Shown here in pieces: positions 1 through 8,504 of a stretch of DNA of 64,000 bases. The notes below the pieces were generated by a model that saw only the letters and a program-made list of their open reading frames with translations, did not search any database and was not told the DNA's origin. Positions within the stretch are counted from its first letter, which is position 1. Each line of letters opens with the position of its first letter. Source of the stretch: Porphyromonadaceae bacterium (lineage in GTDB: Bacteria > Bacteroidota > Bacteroidia > Bacteroidales > Dysgonomonadaceae); the NCBI GenBank assembly GCA_021372865.1, contig JAJFTO010000016.1:1-64000 (forward strand), in the 5' to 3' direction. The position numbers and the translations under genes are program-made.

Positions 1-74
1 AAATGTAAAAGATCGCTTGTCTATTTTTCCTTCAGAAAAACAAAAACCTTCATTAAGTACATAGCACAGAATAA

Positions 75-130
75 CGGTGGGTGTAGTTCAACACCGACTC
101 ATCGCTGGGTCGTGCCGACCGCTCAGAGTC
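75..130. other. Tandem hairpins at island edge
   Basis: Two adjacent perfect inverted repeats lie just beyond the 3' end of the TIR-like gene. The first is GGTGT (80-84) with ACACC (91-95). The second is GGTCG (108-112) with CGACC (116-120), enclosed by GACTC (96-100) and GAGTC (126-130). TAACGG sits at the outer edge (73-77) and resembles the terminal motif of the palindrome at 2030-2158. There is no T-run directly after the stems on the minus strand, so a simple terminator is a poor fit. A cassette junction or structured 3' UTR is more likely, by inference. Confidence 0.45.
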
Positions 131-148
131 CTATTTATTAGTAGTAGT

Positions 149-1252
149 TTATTCTCTAATTTCATTGAAAGTTTTAAGCAATTTCATTGTAGCCTCATAA
201 TCCAACTGCGGTCCCTCGTAATTGCATCTGTAGAGACCTTGTAAATTAGAAGGGAGTTTGACATTTTTCTCACAAAGGAGAATAAATCGTTTATTATAAA
301 ATGCTATTGCCGCACCAATTTCAATTAGGACATTCTCATTTAATTTAAAATGCTTGTTTCCATCTTTATCTAAAAACTCTTCTTCACTTTCAATATGGAT
401 TATACCAGCAAAGCATTGTTTCATATCATTGAAAACTTTATCTGGAACTGGAATTGCAGTGGTTTCGTTTTCAACAGAAACAATTGGCTCAAATTGTCCA
501 AACGTAACAATCTCCTTTAATTGATTTACTATTTTCTTATTTTTCCCATGAGATATGAAAACCTTTGGCTTTTCGTAAGGATTTTGGGATTTGGGTGGAG
601 TTGGAATACTTGGTTTTACAATATCAAGTTTCTCTGCTAATTCGGTTGGTATTTCTTCAATATCACCAATATTGTCATCAGCTGTTTTTATATCTACAAT
701 GGGTTCTGGATTATCAATTAAAATAAAAGTCCCAGTTTTTGTTTCCCTAAAAATACCGGTATATGTACCATTCTCTTTTAACAAGCTTAGAACACTATTT
801 ACTTTTTCTTGAGGAACTGAGAACTCTTCACGTAAAACATTCTCAATAATAATGTCCCTTGGAAGTTTTGCATTATTATATTTATAAAAGAACTTATTTA
901 AAGTCTCTGGTTTTAACATCGCTTCAACTCGAGCTTGAATCTCGGCACCTTCTACCGTTGGAGCGATTATTTTTTTTGCTAAATCTGTTATTCCAATTTT
1001 GTCTGAATTATAAGCTCCTGTTGTAAGTCCATATGCGGAGGATGCACCTGTCAAATCTCTCCAATTTGAACTTCCTGGGGAAACTCCAACTGCCTGAGCT
1101 AACAAGATAGGGGCTGTTGGATTACTGGCAAAATTATCATAGAGTGCCTGAGCTACTTTAAGAGCCTCACTAAGACTTAAGAGAGGAACTGAAGATTGTG
1201 GAATTCTCGTTCTTTTTTTTTCAATTTTTTCTTGATTAGTTGTCTTTGCCAT
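149..1252 (-). CDS. TIR-like effector with N-terminal helical/winged-helix-like domain
   Basis: A 367-residue protein. Residues 229-360 match the TIR-like nucleotide-binding fold of Pfam PF10137: a first strand with VFISHGKNKK (231-240) and a later NENVLIEIGAA stretch (305-315), the position of NVxFELG in the family, with E311 as the candidate catalytic residue. Residues 20-180 look like a DUF5343-type or winged-helix region and are joined to the TIR-like part by a Pro-rich linker (212-228). Members of this fold often cleave NAD+ in CBASS or related abortive-infection systems; that role is inferred here. The gene follows an unknown gene by 19 bp on the same strand, so the two form an operon. 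Low GC and the neighbouring nuclease genes support a defence-island setting. Confidence 0.7.
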   Translation of the reverse strand: MAKTTNQEKIEKKRTRIPQSSVPLLSLSEALKVAQALYDNFASNPTAPILLAQAVGVSPGSSNWRDLTGASSAYGLTTGAYNSDKIGITDLAKKIIAPTVEGAEIQARVEAMLKPETLNKFFYKYNNAKLPRDIIIENVLREEFSVPQEKVNSVLSLLKENGTYTGIFRETKTGTFILIDNPEPIVDIKTADDNIGDIEEIPTELAEKLDIVKPSIPTPPKSQNPYEKPKVFISHGKNKKIVNQLKEIVTFGQFEPIVSVENETTAIPVPDKVFNDMKQCFAGIIHIESEEEFLDKDGNKHFKLNENVLIEIGAAIAFYNKRFILLCEKNVKLPSNLQGLYRCNYEGPQLDYEATMKLLKTFNEIRE

Positions 1253-1271
1253 TTGTATATGTTTTTAGTTT

Positions 1272-1952
1272 TTATCTATATTTTTTAAAATCATCTAAAG
1301 TTGATTCAATTAAGACAGGAATATTTCCCTCCTGAATATCTTTATAACTCACGTCTTGCCCTTTGTAAAGGTCAACTGCAATACAATATTTTGCATTTAC
1401 AAAAAACTCTTTAGCGTAATTCTCATTTAAGTATCTATAGAGTATATCGGCGAACATTGCCAATTCACTTTTTTTAAACCCATCTAGTTGTGCAACAAAC
1501 CAAATTCCGCCAATTTCCTCACTTTTGTTTATGGAAAAAGAGTAGATATGACAAGGTTTAGCTTCAATTGGGAGTCCTTTTATTGTAAGTAGACTTTGAT
1601 ATTTTTTTTGTTTCAGGAATTTTATTTCTGCTTCAGGCTTTAAATGTTCAAAGTCATATTCTTTAAAATTGCTAACAATTTCTAAATTTCTTCGAAATTG
1701 GTTTTCTATCCTCTCATTTTCTTTTGTTTCAATTTTATTTAATAATAATTCAATTTTCTCATCCAACAATTTAGCATTGTCATATTTAAAAGTGTTCCGA
1801 ATAGCACTCAACGCACTGCTCCAGTAATCTCCTCCGGAAGAATCATCATCTGATTTTACTTTCTCTTTTTTCAGATTGTTGACAAAAGTGATTTTTGTAC
1901 GGTCATTTTTTCCACGAAATTCGATTAGGTTTTTTACTGTTACTTTTTTCAT
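1272..1952 (-). CDS. Unknown protein, probable partner of the TIR-like effector
   Basis: I do not recognise this 226-residue protein. It is soluble, rich in Lys, Glu and aromatic residues, and has no signal peptide or membrane segment. The N-terminus (MKKVTVKNLIEFRGKNDRT) is basic, residues 65-100 are predicted helical, and the C-terminal half alternates hydrophobic strands and helices. It starts the minus-strand operon and the TIR-like gene follows 19 bp downstream. This arrangement suggests a sensor, activator or antitoxin-like partner, but no motif establishes that. Confidence 0.6.
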   Translation of the reverse strand: MKKVTVKNLIEFRGKNDRTKITFVNNLKKEKVKSDDDSSGGDYWSSALSAIRNTFKYDNAKLLDEKIELLLNKIETKENERIENQFRRNLEIVSNFKEYDFEHLKPEAEIKFLKQKKYQSLLTIKGLPIEAKPCHIYSFSINKSEEIGGIWFVAQLDGFKKSELAMFADILYRYLNENYAKEFFVNAKYCIAVDLYKGQDVSYKDIQEGNIPVLIESTLDDFKKYR

Positions 1953-2029
1953 GGTGGTCTGAAGTTTAATGATTCTATGAAGTTTTATCGATGCATTATT
2001 GTATCCTTTTGATTCCTTAAAATTACTGC

Positions 2030-2158
2030 TAACGGTTTGCAGCTAAAAGAAGTGGCGGTTTTGGAACACTAAACTGCCTATACGCACAATATTTATTAAT
2101 TGCACAACTGTTTATATTCGCACTTCCCCCGCCATTTTTTTTAGGTGCTGTTATGGGC
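2030..2158. repeat. attC-like imperfect palindrome between two modules
   Basis: The stem is about 20 bp (2039-2058 with 2129-2148), with three mismatches, two of them able to form G-T pairs. It ends in GGCGG/CCGCC, has a 70-bp loop, and is bounded by TAAC (2030-2033) and GTTA (2150-2153). The outer sequence GTTATGGGC (2150-2158) recurs in inverse orientation at 5918-5926. Long imperfect hairpins with short conserved terminal cores are the hallmark of integron attC sites. The cores here do not match GTTRRRY exactly, so this is attC-like only. It could also act as a terminator for the nuclease operon. Confidence 0.5.
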
Positions 2159-2163
2159 TGGGC

Positions 2164-3249
2164 TTATTCCTCGTCCTCTGCTTGTTGTTGTCTTACTCTG
2201 TCTAACCATTCTCTGTCTATGTTGATAATTGAAAAAGGTGCTTCAGGATTATTCCTTTGATTAAACACAAAAACTTTAGAAAAGAATTGCTGTTTAATAT
2301 CTAATGCTGCTGATTTGTCTAGGTTGAATGTTTTCCAATGGTTAAAAATTCGTTTAGGTACATAAAAATCAAAATCTGTTCGCTGATTATCTTGTCTTTG
2401 ATTGTAAACTGAAAGTCTCCAAACATTCGGTCTGTCACCAAACCAATGAATTTCTGCTTTAAGTGAGGCAAAGCCGTTTTGTTGATTAAGTATATTGTCT
2501 TCTGAACGTGAACGGGCAAATAAAAACACCATATCGCCAGTCTCTAAAAGTCCAACATATGAATATCTAATTGTTACATTTGCCGCTGTAACGATGTCTC
2601 CTAATATGTTGTCCGAATTCAAGAAATTATTTGCTCTTGAATATTTTGCGTCATACAAATTGCCTTCTCTGTCTTTCAGAAAGTCATAAAGGTTCTGAAT
2701 ATCTTGTGTGTTGAAACTGTCAATGAGAGTCTGGTCAATATTATTGAAATCTCCAATTGAAGCAGCGCCTAAAAACCAACTTAATGATAATAGAGGAATT
2801 TTATTATTAGCAGCCAATTCAATTGCTGATTTACTAAAATCATTTACCGATGCAACTCCGACTTGATAAAGATACCTTGTTCTTGTATCAATTGCATAAG
2901 CGGCTCTTCTGTTGTTTTGTCGTCTTAATAAAGTATCTCTTGTTACTATTTCGAAATCATTTAAGTCATTTCTAAGTCCTAAAGCGTTTCTAACAATTGG
3001 TAAATTGGTACTTGCCCCATACGCTTTACATTCAAAAAGTAACTGTGTCGGATAAGCAAAAGGCATTTGAATTGGAGGGTTCATAATGATGTCGGCATCA
3101 TGAGCAGCACCTTTACCATTTATGAAAAATAAACCACCACGTTCGAATGAAAATAAATTGTCGGAATGAACATTTGTAAAGCCACAATTTTTCAATAATT
3201 GGCGAACAATGTATTCAAGTAATGCTCCTTTTATATTTCCTGCATTCAT
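2164..3249 (-). CDS. PD-(D/E)xK-type nuclease, defence module partner
   Basis: A 361-residue protein whose first 80 residues fit the restriction-endonuclease fold: GALLEYIVRQLLKNCGF with E12, then acidic residues D51 and D53, then LLFECKAYG with E73 and K75 (the ExK part). This pattern is typical of Mrr/Holliday-type nucleases acting on DNA. The remaining 280 residues have no motif I can name and may bind the target or the partner. It lies 14 bp after the large ATPase gene on the same strand, so the ATPase and nuclease are very probably co-expressed and may form one complex. Substrate and specificity cannot be read from the sequence. Confidence 0.6.
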   Translation of the reverse strand: MNAGNIKGALLEYIVRQLLKNCGFTNVHSDNLFSFERGGLFFINGKGAAHDADIIMNPPIQMPFAYPTQLLFECKAYGASTNLPIVRNALGLRNDLNDFEIVTRDTLLRRQNNRRAAYAIDTRTRYLYQVGVASVNDFSKSAIELAANNKIPLLSLSWFLGAASIGDFNNIDQTLIDSFNTQDIQNLYDFLKDREGNLYDAKYSRANNFLNSDNILGDIVTAANVTIRYSYVGLLETGDMVFLFARSRSEDNILNQQNGFASLKAEIHWFGDRPNVWRLSVYNQRQDNQRTDFDFYVPKRIFNHWKTFNLDKSAALDIKQQFFSKVFVFNQRNNPEAPFSIINIDREWLDRVRQQQAEDEE

Positions 3250-3263
3250 TTTATTAGCTTTTT

Positions 3264-5876
3264 TTATTGTGGCTTCTTAGTCTTACGAATCTTAGTTCTA
3301 ATTGCCTCATATCGTTGTATTTCTTCATTCAGATTTGATGGTTCCGGTTTTTTGTAAGCATACTTATCACTATGTGTATGTCCTTCCATGTATCTGCAAC
3401 ATTGTGCAAAACTGTCCAATAATTCGTTTACTAATTCTTCATCAAAATATACGCTTGCCAAAGCATCAACACTTACCCTTTCGTTGTAACGCTGAACAAC
3501 ATTTTTAAAAAGATCATTGATAACTAAAACTTCATAGCAAGTTCTCAAAGCGGTAAAACCTGTTCTAACAAGAAACTCTCTTTGTGCAGGCGGACAATCA
3601 TCTTTGTTTGCATCTGTGTAATATTTTTTTGCAGGTTCAGCGTTTCGATATTCCTTTTCATAAGAGGGTGAATTCTTCAACCAAACTTGTCCAGCTTTGC
3701 CGTCTCTGTTCTCAACCCAATGACATAGAAAGGGAATGGTGTTTTCTTCTGAAAAGGTAATCAGATTTGAAACGAAAATTAAATCGTGAGTAAAAACTAT
3801 TACTTGTTTGTTTACTGATTCTTTGATAAGCCGGTATGCAATATCTTTTTTTCTTCCTTCGTCTAAAGAGTTTACAGGGTCGTCAAATATAATTCCTCTG
3901 TTTACATCTGAAAGTTGCATCTCTGCGATGAAGTCAGCCAATGCAATTACTTTTTGTTCTCCTTCACTTAGAATTGCAGCAGGGCTTCTTCCTTTCAAAG
4001 TCAGTTGTCTGAAAGAAGTTCCTGCCGAACCAGTATGATTAACTTCAATTCCGAAATTTCCATTTAATTCAATACATTCTTGGTTGAAAATGTCAATGTA
4101 TTTTTGATTGAAATATTTGCCTGAAAGGTTTTTTTCCCATTCTGTAATATTTCTTTTTTGAGCCATCCAACTTATTGCATTTGCTTTTAAAATCCATTGC
4201 TGATTTTGAATGAAGGTCGTGAATTTGGTAAAATGGGTATTGAACTTTTCTTTATGAGCAAGATATGTTTTTGCTTTTTGTAGTTTCGTGAGCTCAGCAC
4301 TTTGTGAATCTTCTTTAAGAACTTTTATTGATTCATCAATTGCAGAAATAATTGTGTCATGGTCAGCAACACTTGTTTTAATTTCTGTTCGCTTGTTTGC
4401 TGTTTTGGTTGTGATGTCAGTGATTATATCTGATGTGAGTGTTTTTTTGGCTGAGAGACTTTCTTTCAGCGATGTCAAAACATTCGGATAGTTTTCAGTC
4501 AACCAAACCGTTAAAACACTGTCAATTGGAAATAAATCAGAAGGAAGTTTTTCAAAACCAGCTTTTATTTCATTAAGAATTATCTGTGATTGTGTTGCGT
4601 TTTGTTCCGCAACACTTTTAATAAAAATCCAGTAGTTTTGAATTAGATTTTCTGCACCTTCTGAAAGTGGTTGATGGCAAAGTAAACAGTTATCGTTGCT
4701 TTCTGGATAAACCACTTCGCCTTCTTTTTGCTGTTTGGCAAAGTTTTCAGCAGCTACAATAAAATTCCTCCATTCAGCTGTTCCGATGTTTTGAATTTTA
4801 TCTGTCTTGAATTTTTCAATTCCGTCTGCTTTGGCAGTTGCTTCTTTTTCTAAGCAGTCAGTTATTGAAGTTTGAATACTTGTGAGATAAGTAGAAGTAA
4901 AGTAGGTGTTGATGGCTTCAATAGTTTTTTTATTGTCGCTTACATTTCTCTTTATGCTTTCAAGTTTCAGAATTTCTTTCTCTTTGTTTTTAGATGATAA
5001 CGCAAATTCATCATACTTCTTTTCAATTTCGGCTTTGTCTGTTTTATCTTTCTCTGTAAATGGTGTGTGCTTATTTAAATCTGCAATGTTTGTTTGGGCA
5101 GTTAAACCCTGAACCAAAGTTTTAATTTCTGATTCTCCATCAAACCAAACATCAAAGTCATTTGGTGTTTGCTTGCTTGCAATTTCTGAATTGAGTTTTA
5201 CCTCAACTCGCTTTATTGCTTCTGTATAGACAGCAAAGAAACTTAGACCTGCGGGACGAAATTCTAATTCGTTTTTGTGGTCAAGATGGTGCCTTACACT
5301 TCCATTGTCAAATACTGCGTATTGCTCAAACTCTGCGTTAGCGGAGTTTGTTGGATAATTCAAAGGAATTTCTGAACCTGCTGAATGAAAAGTGAAGTTT
5401 GCAGAAACTGGTTTGTGTCCGTTTGCTAAGTGAATGTTCTGAACAATTTCTTCGGGTGTCTTTGAGTAGAAAACTTTTTTCAGTAAACGAACGTAGCCCG
5501 ATTTACCTGAACCATTTGCTCCGTAAATGATTGTGAGGTTAGGACTGAAATCAATTAGTTGATTTTCTGTTAAAGCGTTTACGCCTTCGACATTTTCAAG
5601 TTTGCTGAAAAGCAAATCAAGTTTGTAGTTACCTGAATTTCCTCCGTTGTAGTTTATTAAAATATCGGGTTTGGTTGTAGTAGCAGTCAGAGTAAGTTCT
5701 TCAAGCAAATATGTATAAGCAGTATTTATTTCTGTGTCTGTAATTGCGTTGCCCGACAAAATCTTTTCCGCCAAATATTTTGCCCAATACGGAAGTCCTT
5801 CAGCAAATCCTTTGACTTCTGTGTCAAGGGTTGCAATTTGATGTTCTACTTCTGGAATATCACTCAATTCGTCCAT
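3264..5876 (-). CDS. RloC/PrrC-like AAA_13 ATPase with candidate C-terminal RNase site
   Basis: An 870-residue SMC/Rad50-like ATPase. Walker A GANGSGKS is at 119-126, followed by a long coiled-coil region interrupted by CLLC (C397, C400), which could form a zinc hook as in Rad50 and RloC. The ABC signature LSEGEQ is at 636-641, Walker B and D-loop IIFDDPVNSLDE at 662-673, and the H-loop His is H697. The tail carries RTCYE (R778, E782) and RYMEGH (R828, H833). These match the Arg-x3-Glu plus His triad of PrrC/RloC anticodon nucleases and also the HEPN Rx4H motif. In those families, phage damage to DNA or restriction triggers tRNA cleavage. Pairing with a PD-(D/E)xK nuclease 14 bp downstream is unlike classical prrC, which sits with type I restriction genes. 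Confidence 0.65.
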   Translation of the reverse strand: MDELSDIPEVEHQIATLDTEVKGFAEGLPYWAKYLAEKILSGNAITDTEINTAYTYLLEELTLTATTTKPDILINYNGGNSGNYKLDLLFSKLENVEGVNALTENQLIDFSPNLTIIYGANGSGKSGYVRLLKKVFYSKTPEEIVQNIHLANGHKPVSANFTFHSAGSEIPLNYPTNSANAEFEQYAVFDNGSVRHHLDHKNELEFRPAGLSFFAVYTEAIKRVEVKLNSEIASKQTPNDFDVWFDGESEIKTLVQGLTAQTNIADLNKHTPFTEKDKTDKAEIEKKYDEFALSSKNKEKEILKLESIKRNVSDNKKTIEAINTYFTSTYLTSIQTSITDCLEKEATAKADGIEKFKTDKIQNIGTAEWRNFIVAAENFAKQQKEGEVVYPESNDNCLLCHQPLSEGAENLIQNYWIFIKSVAEQNATQSQIILNEIKAGFEKLPSDLFPIDSVLTVWLTENYPNVLTSLKESLSAKKTLTSDIITDITTKTANKRTEIKTSVADHDTIISAIDESIKVLKEDSQSAELTKLQKAKTYLAHKEKFNTHFTKFTTFIQNQQWILKANAISWMAQKRNITEWEKNLSGKYFNQKYIDIFNQECIELNGNFGIEVNHTGSAGTSFRQLTLKGRSPAAILSEGEQKVIALADFIAEMQLSDVNRGIIFDDPVNSLDEGRKKDIAYRLIKESVNKQVIVFTHDLIFVSNLITFSEENTIPFLCHWVENRDGKAGQVWLKNSPSYEKEYRNAEPAKKYYTDANKDDCPPAQREFLVRTGFTALRTCYEVLVINDLFKNVVQRYNERVSVDALASVYFDEELVNELLDSFAQCCRYMEGHTHSDKYAYKKPEPSNLNEEIQRYEAIRTKIRKTKKPQ

Positions 5877-5907
5877 ATTGTCTTATTTATTGTGTGCACT
5901 GTCGGTC

Positions 5908-5987
5908 GGTTAGCCTTGCCCATAACGTGTCATTTACGCAACTCAATCCAACATTCGTAAATGCTACATTTAGAACATTCGTAAATA
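5908..5987. promoter_or_regulatory. Island boundary motifs and three CGTAAAT sites
   Basis: GGTTAGC (5908-5914) and GCCCATAAC (5918-5926) are inverse copies of the two ends of the palindrome at 2030-2158, and lie 30-50 bp upstream of the ATPase start. Immediately beyond are CATTTACG (5931-5938) and a 13-bp direct repeat AACATTCGTAAAT (5950-5962 and 5974-5986), giving three copies of CGTAAAT in both orientations. They could be operator sites for the ATPase-nuclease operon or recombinase-binding sites; the sequence does not decide between them. Confidence 0.4.
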
Positions 5988-6530
5988 CATTTTCTTTTCT
6001 TCTTTAATGGATTTTTTAAATGTATGTGTATCAGTATTTCATGATATTGTTTCCGATAAATTAAAAAATGAGTATAAGCATGTTTTAATGCAACCATGGC
6101 ATTTTTTACGGCATAAAAAAATAGGATGTCTGCATTGTGTCAAATAAAAAAACAGCGTATTTTCTCGTATAAAATTACAGACTGCAAGTTTATTTAATTT
6201 TTTGATATCTTTCTCATTTTTAGCCATTATTTTGGGAGATTCGCATTAAATAAGGTTAAATGAAGTCCGGAAATAATAAATTGAACGGAATAACTGAAAA
6301 CAACCAGGGGAATATAAATCGGTCATTTAGGATGAAGTGAAAGCATCTATTGAAGGGCGTAAATAACAGGGAGAAAAGCATAACGTAAATGGAGAGATCA
6401 ACCGGCTTTATCCAATGGAGACAAAAGGAAAATAATAATGGTGATAAGTTGATTTATTGCTCTTTGATGGATGGTTATCGTGATAAAATTAGGTAACTTC
6501 GCACGATAAAGATAAAAAAAGACAAACCAG
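5988..6530. other. Gene-poor junction between island and core
   Basis: No convincing gene was found. A 62-codon minus-strand frame (6039-6227) begins with a Lys-rich helix-turn-helix-like stretch but then becomes Cys/Phe-rich and unprotein-like. It may be a gene remnant or chance. Base composition shifts from AT-rich to the more GC-rich core just before nnr. No clear TAnnTTTG promoter box precedes nnr; TAACTTCG at 6494-6501 is the nearest approach. Confidence 0.35.
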
Positions 6531-8033
6531 ATGAAGATCCTTACATCGGAGCAGATCAGGAGAATTGATGCAGAGACGATAAAAAGGGAGGGGATACCGT
6601 CACTCGAGCTGATGAAGCGGGCGGCAACCGCCTTCTATAACCGGTTCACAGAGAGATTTCCGGACAAAGGCATCTCCGTGCTCATCTTCGCGGGTGTGGG
6701 GAACAACGGCGGCGACGGGCTGGTGATCGCCCGCCTGCTGCATAAGTCGGGCTACGGCGTGAAGGTCTGCGTGGTGGAGTACAACGATCACTACACGGAG
6801 GATTGTGCGCACAACCTGCGGCGCGTGAAGGCGGAGAACATCGCCTACACCAAAATAAAAGCGGAGAAGGACATACCGGATATGAACGGGTATGATGTGG
6901 TGATCGACGGGATCTTCGGGACAGGGCTTTCAAGGGAGGTGAGCGGCATCGCCGCACAGGTGATCGGGCGAATCAATGAATGCAACAAGCCGGTGATCAG
7001 CATCGATGTGCCGAGCGGCCTTTTTCTGGATCGGAAGACCTCTTTCGCGGTGAAGGCTACCGAGACGATCACGTTCCAGATCCCGAAGCTGACGCTCTAC
7101 CTGCCGGAGAACAAGGATTATACCGGTGACGTCCGGATCGTGGACATCGGCCTGAACAGCAGGGCGATCGCAGAGGCACAAAGCGACATGTACCTCACGG
7201 AGACAGGGGAGATTGCTGCCCTGCTGAAGCCACTGGAGAAATTTGCCCATAAAGGAACCGAAGGACATGCCCTGATCATTGGTGGAAGCCTGGGCAAGAC
7301 GGGATCGGTGTGCCTGGCATCGCGGGCGGCACTGAGAACGGGTTGTGGTCTGGTCACTGCCTACCTGCCGAAATGCGGTATGCCGGTCATCCAGTCCTCC
7401 CTGCCGGAAGCAATGGCGATAGAGGATGAGCACCCCGAGCATATCAGCGATATCCGATACAGCCTGCACCCGGATGCGGTCGGCATCGGCATCGGGATGG
7501 GACAACACCCGGAGACACAGGAGGCGCTGCACCGTTTTCTCCGGGATAACCGCACCCCGCTGGTGATCGATGCGGACGGACTGAACATCCTGGCACAGCA
7601 CAGGGAGTGGGTCTCCCTGCTACCGGCCAAGACCATCCTGACACCGCACCCGAAGGAGCTTTCGAGGTTGATCGGGGAGTGGCGCGACGACTATGAAAAG
7701 ATTCAGAAAACAAGGCTATTCGCACGGGAGCACGATCTCGTCGTGGTGGTGAAGGGTGCTTACTCGCTGATCATTGATCCGGAACATGTATATCTGAACA
7801 GTACGGGTACCCCGGCGCTGGCGACAGCCGGTAGCGGCGACGTGCTGACGGGCATGATCACCTCCCTCCTGGCGCAGGGATATGATCCCCTGCATGCGGC
7901 CAGGGTGGGGGTCTACCTGCACGGCCTGACGGCGGAGATCGGCGGACGGCATATCCATCCCCGCGCATTCATCGCCTCCGATATCATTGAAAATATTGGC
8001 AATGCCTATCGCGATCTGGAAAAAAACAATTGA
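6531..8033 (+). CDS. nnr: Bifunctional NAD(P)H-hydrate epimerase/dehydratase
   Basis: A 500-residue repair enzyme for hydrated NADH and NADPH. The N-terminal YjeF_N domain (about 1-210) carries GVGNNGGDG (55-63) and should interconvert R- and S-NAD(P)HX. The C-terminal ribokinase-like domain (about 225-495), with TPHPKE and ATAGSGD (431-437), dehydrates S-NAD(P)HX using ADP or ATP. Length and domain order are normal for the fused bacterial form. It stands alone, 138 bp upstream of rplU, which has its own promoter. Confidence 0.92.
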   Translation: MKILTSEQIRRIDAETIKREGIPSLELMKRAATAFYNRFTERFPDKGISVLIFAGVGNNGGDGLVIARLLHKSGYGVKVCVVEYNDHYTEDCAHNLRRVKAENIAYTKIKAEKDIPDMNGYDVVIDGIFGTGLSREVSGIAAQVIGRINECNKPVISIDVPSGLFLDRKTSFAVKATETITFQIPKLTLYLPENKDYTGDVRIVDIGLNSRAIAEAQSDMYLTETGEIAALLKPLEKFAHKGTEGHALIIGGSLGKTGSVCLASRAALRTGCGLVTAYLPKCGMPVIQSSLPEAMAIEDEHPEHISDIRYSLHPDAVGIGIGMGQHPETQEALHRFLRDNRTPLVIDADGLNILAQHREWVSLLPAKTILTPHPKELSRLIGEWRDDYEKIQKTRLFAREHDLVVVVKGAYSLIIDPEHVYLNSTGTPALATAGSGDVLTGMITSLLAQGYDPLHAARVGVYLHGLTAEIGGRHIHPRAFIASDIIENIGNAYRDLEKNN

Positions 8034-8038
8034 TTCTT

Positions 8039-8090
8039 TTTGCGTTTTACAAATAAAGTTTGCGTTTTACAAATAAATTGTCTATTTTTG
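8039..8090 (+). promoter_or_regulatory. rplU promoter with duplicated upstream element
   Basis: An exact Bacteroidetes promoter: TTTG at 8059-8062, a 20-bp spacer, and TATTTTTG at 8083-8090. The 19-bp stretch beginning TTTGCGTTTTAC and ending AAATAAA is present twice in tandem (8039-8057 and 8059-8077), so the -33 region is duplicated. An 80-nt leader follows, with a short stem AGTCGC/GTGACT, before the L21 start. Confidence 0.75.
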
Positions 8091-8171
8091 CACCTCATTT
8101 TGCCAATAGGCTGAAGAAGTAGTCGCAGGGAGTGACTCGCCTCAGGCACGTAACGTCAAGTTATTAATTAT

Positions 8172-8483
8172 ATGTACGTCATTGTAGACATTCAGGGTCA
8201 GCAGTTTAAAGTAGAGCAGGACCAGAAATTATTCGTCCACAGAATCAACGCCGAACAGGGTGCAGTAGTGGAATTCGACAAAGTAATGCTCATGGACAAT
8301 GAAGGGACCGTCACCGTGGGTGCGCCCGTAATTGAAGGAGCAAAAGTGGTGGTAGAGATCCTTTCTCATGTGAAAGGAGACAAAGTCCTTATTTTCAAAA
8401 AGAAAAACAGGAAAGGCTATAGAAAACTGAACGGTCACCGTCAGCAGTTTTCTGAAGTGAAAGTAAAGGAAATCGTGGCTTAA
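8172..8483 (+). CDS. rplU: 50S ribosomal protein L21
   Basis: A 103-residue protein with the full L21 pattern: start [16 protein letters not shown], central [13 protein letters not shown], and C-terminal [16 protein letters not shown], which contacts 23S rRNA. Length is normal. It is followed by rpmA after 21 bp, the usual rplU-rpmA order, and both are transcribed from the promoter at 8059-8090. Nothing unusual is seen. Confidence 0.98.
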   Translation: MYVIVDIQGQQFKVEQDQKLFVHRINAEQGAVVEFDKVMLMDNEGTVTVGAPVIEGAKVVVEILSHVKGDKVLIFKKKNRKGYRKLNGHRQQFSEVKVKEIVA

Positions 8484-8504
8484 TCAGTTTAAAATCAGAA
8501 GAAA

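Noticed and set aside
6039..6227. 62-codon frame in the island-core gap
   Set aside because: The first 20 codons look helix-turn-helix-like, but the rest is Cys/Phe-rich and there is no promoter or partner; it is treated as noise or a remnant.
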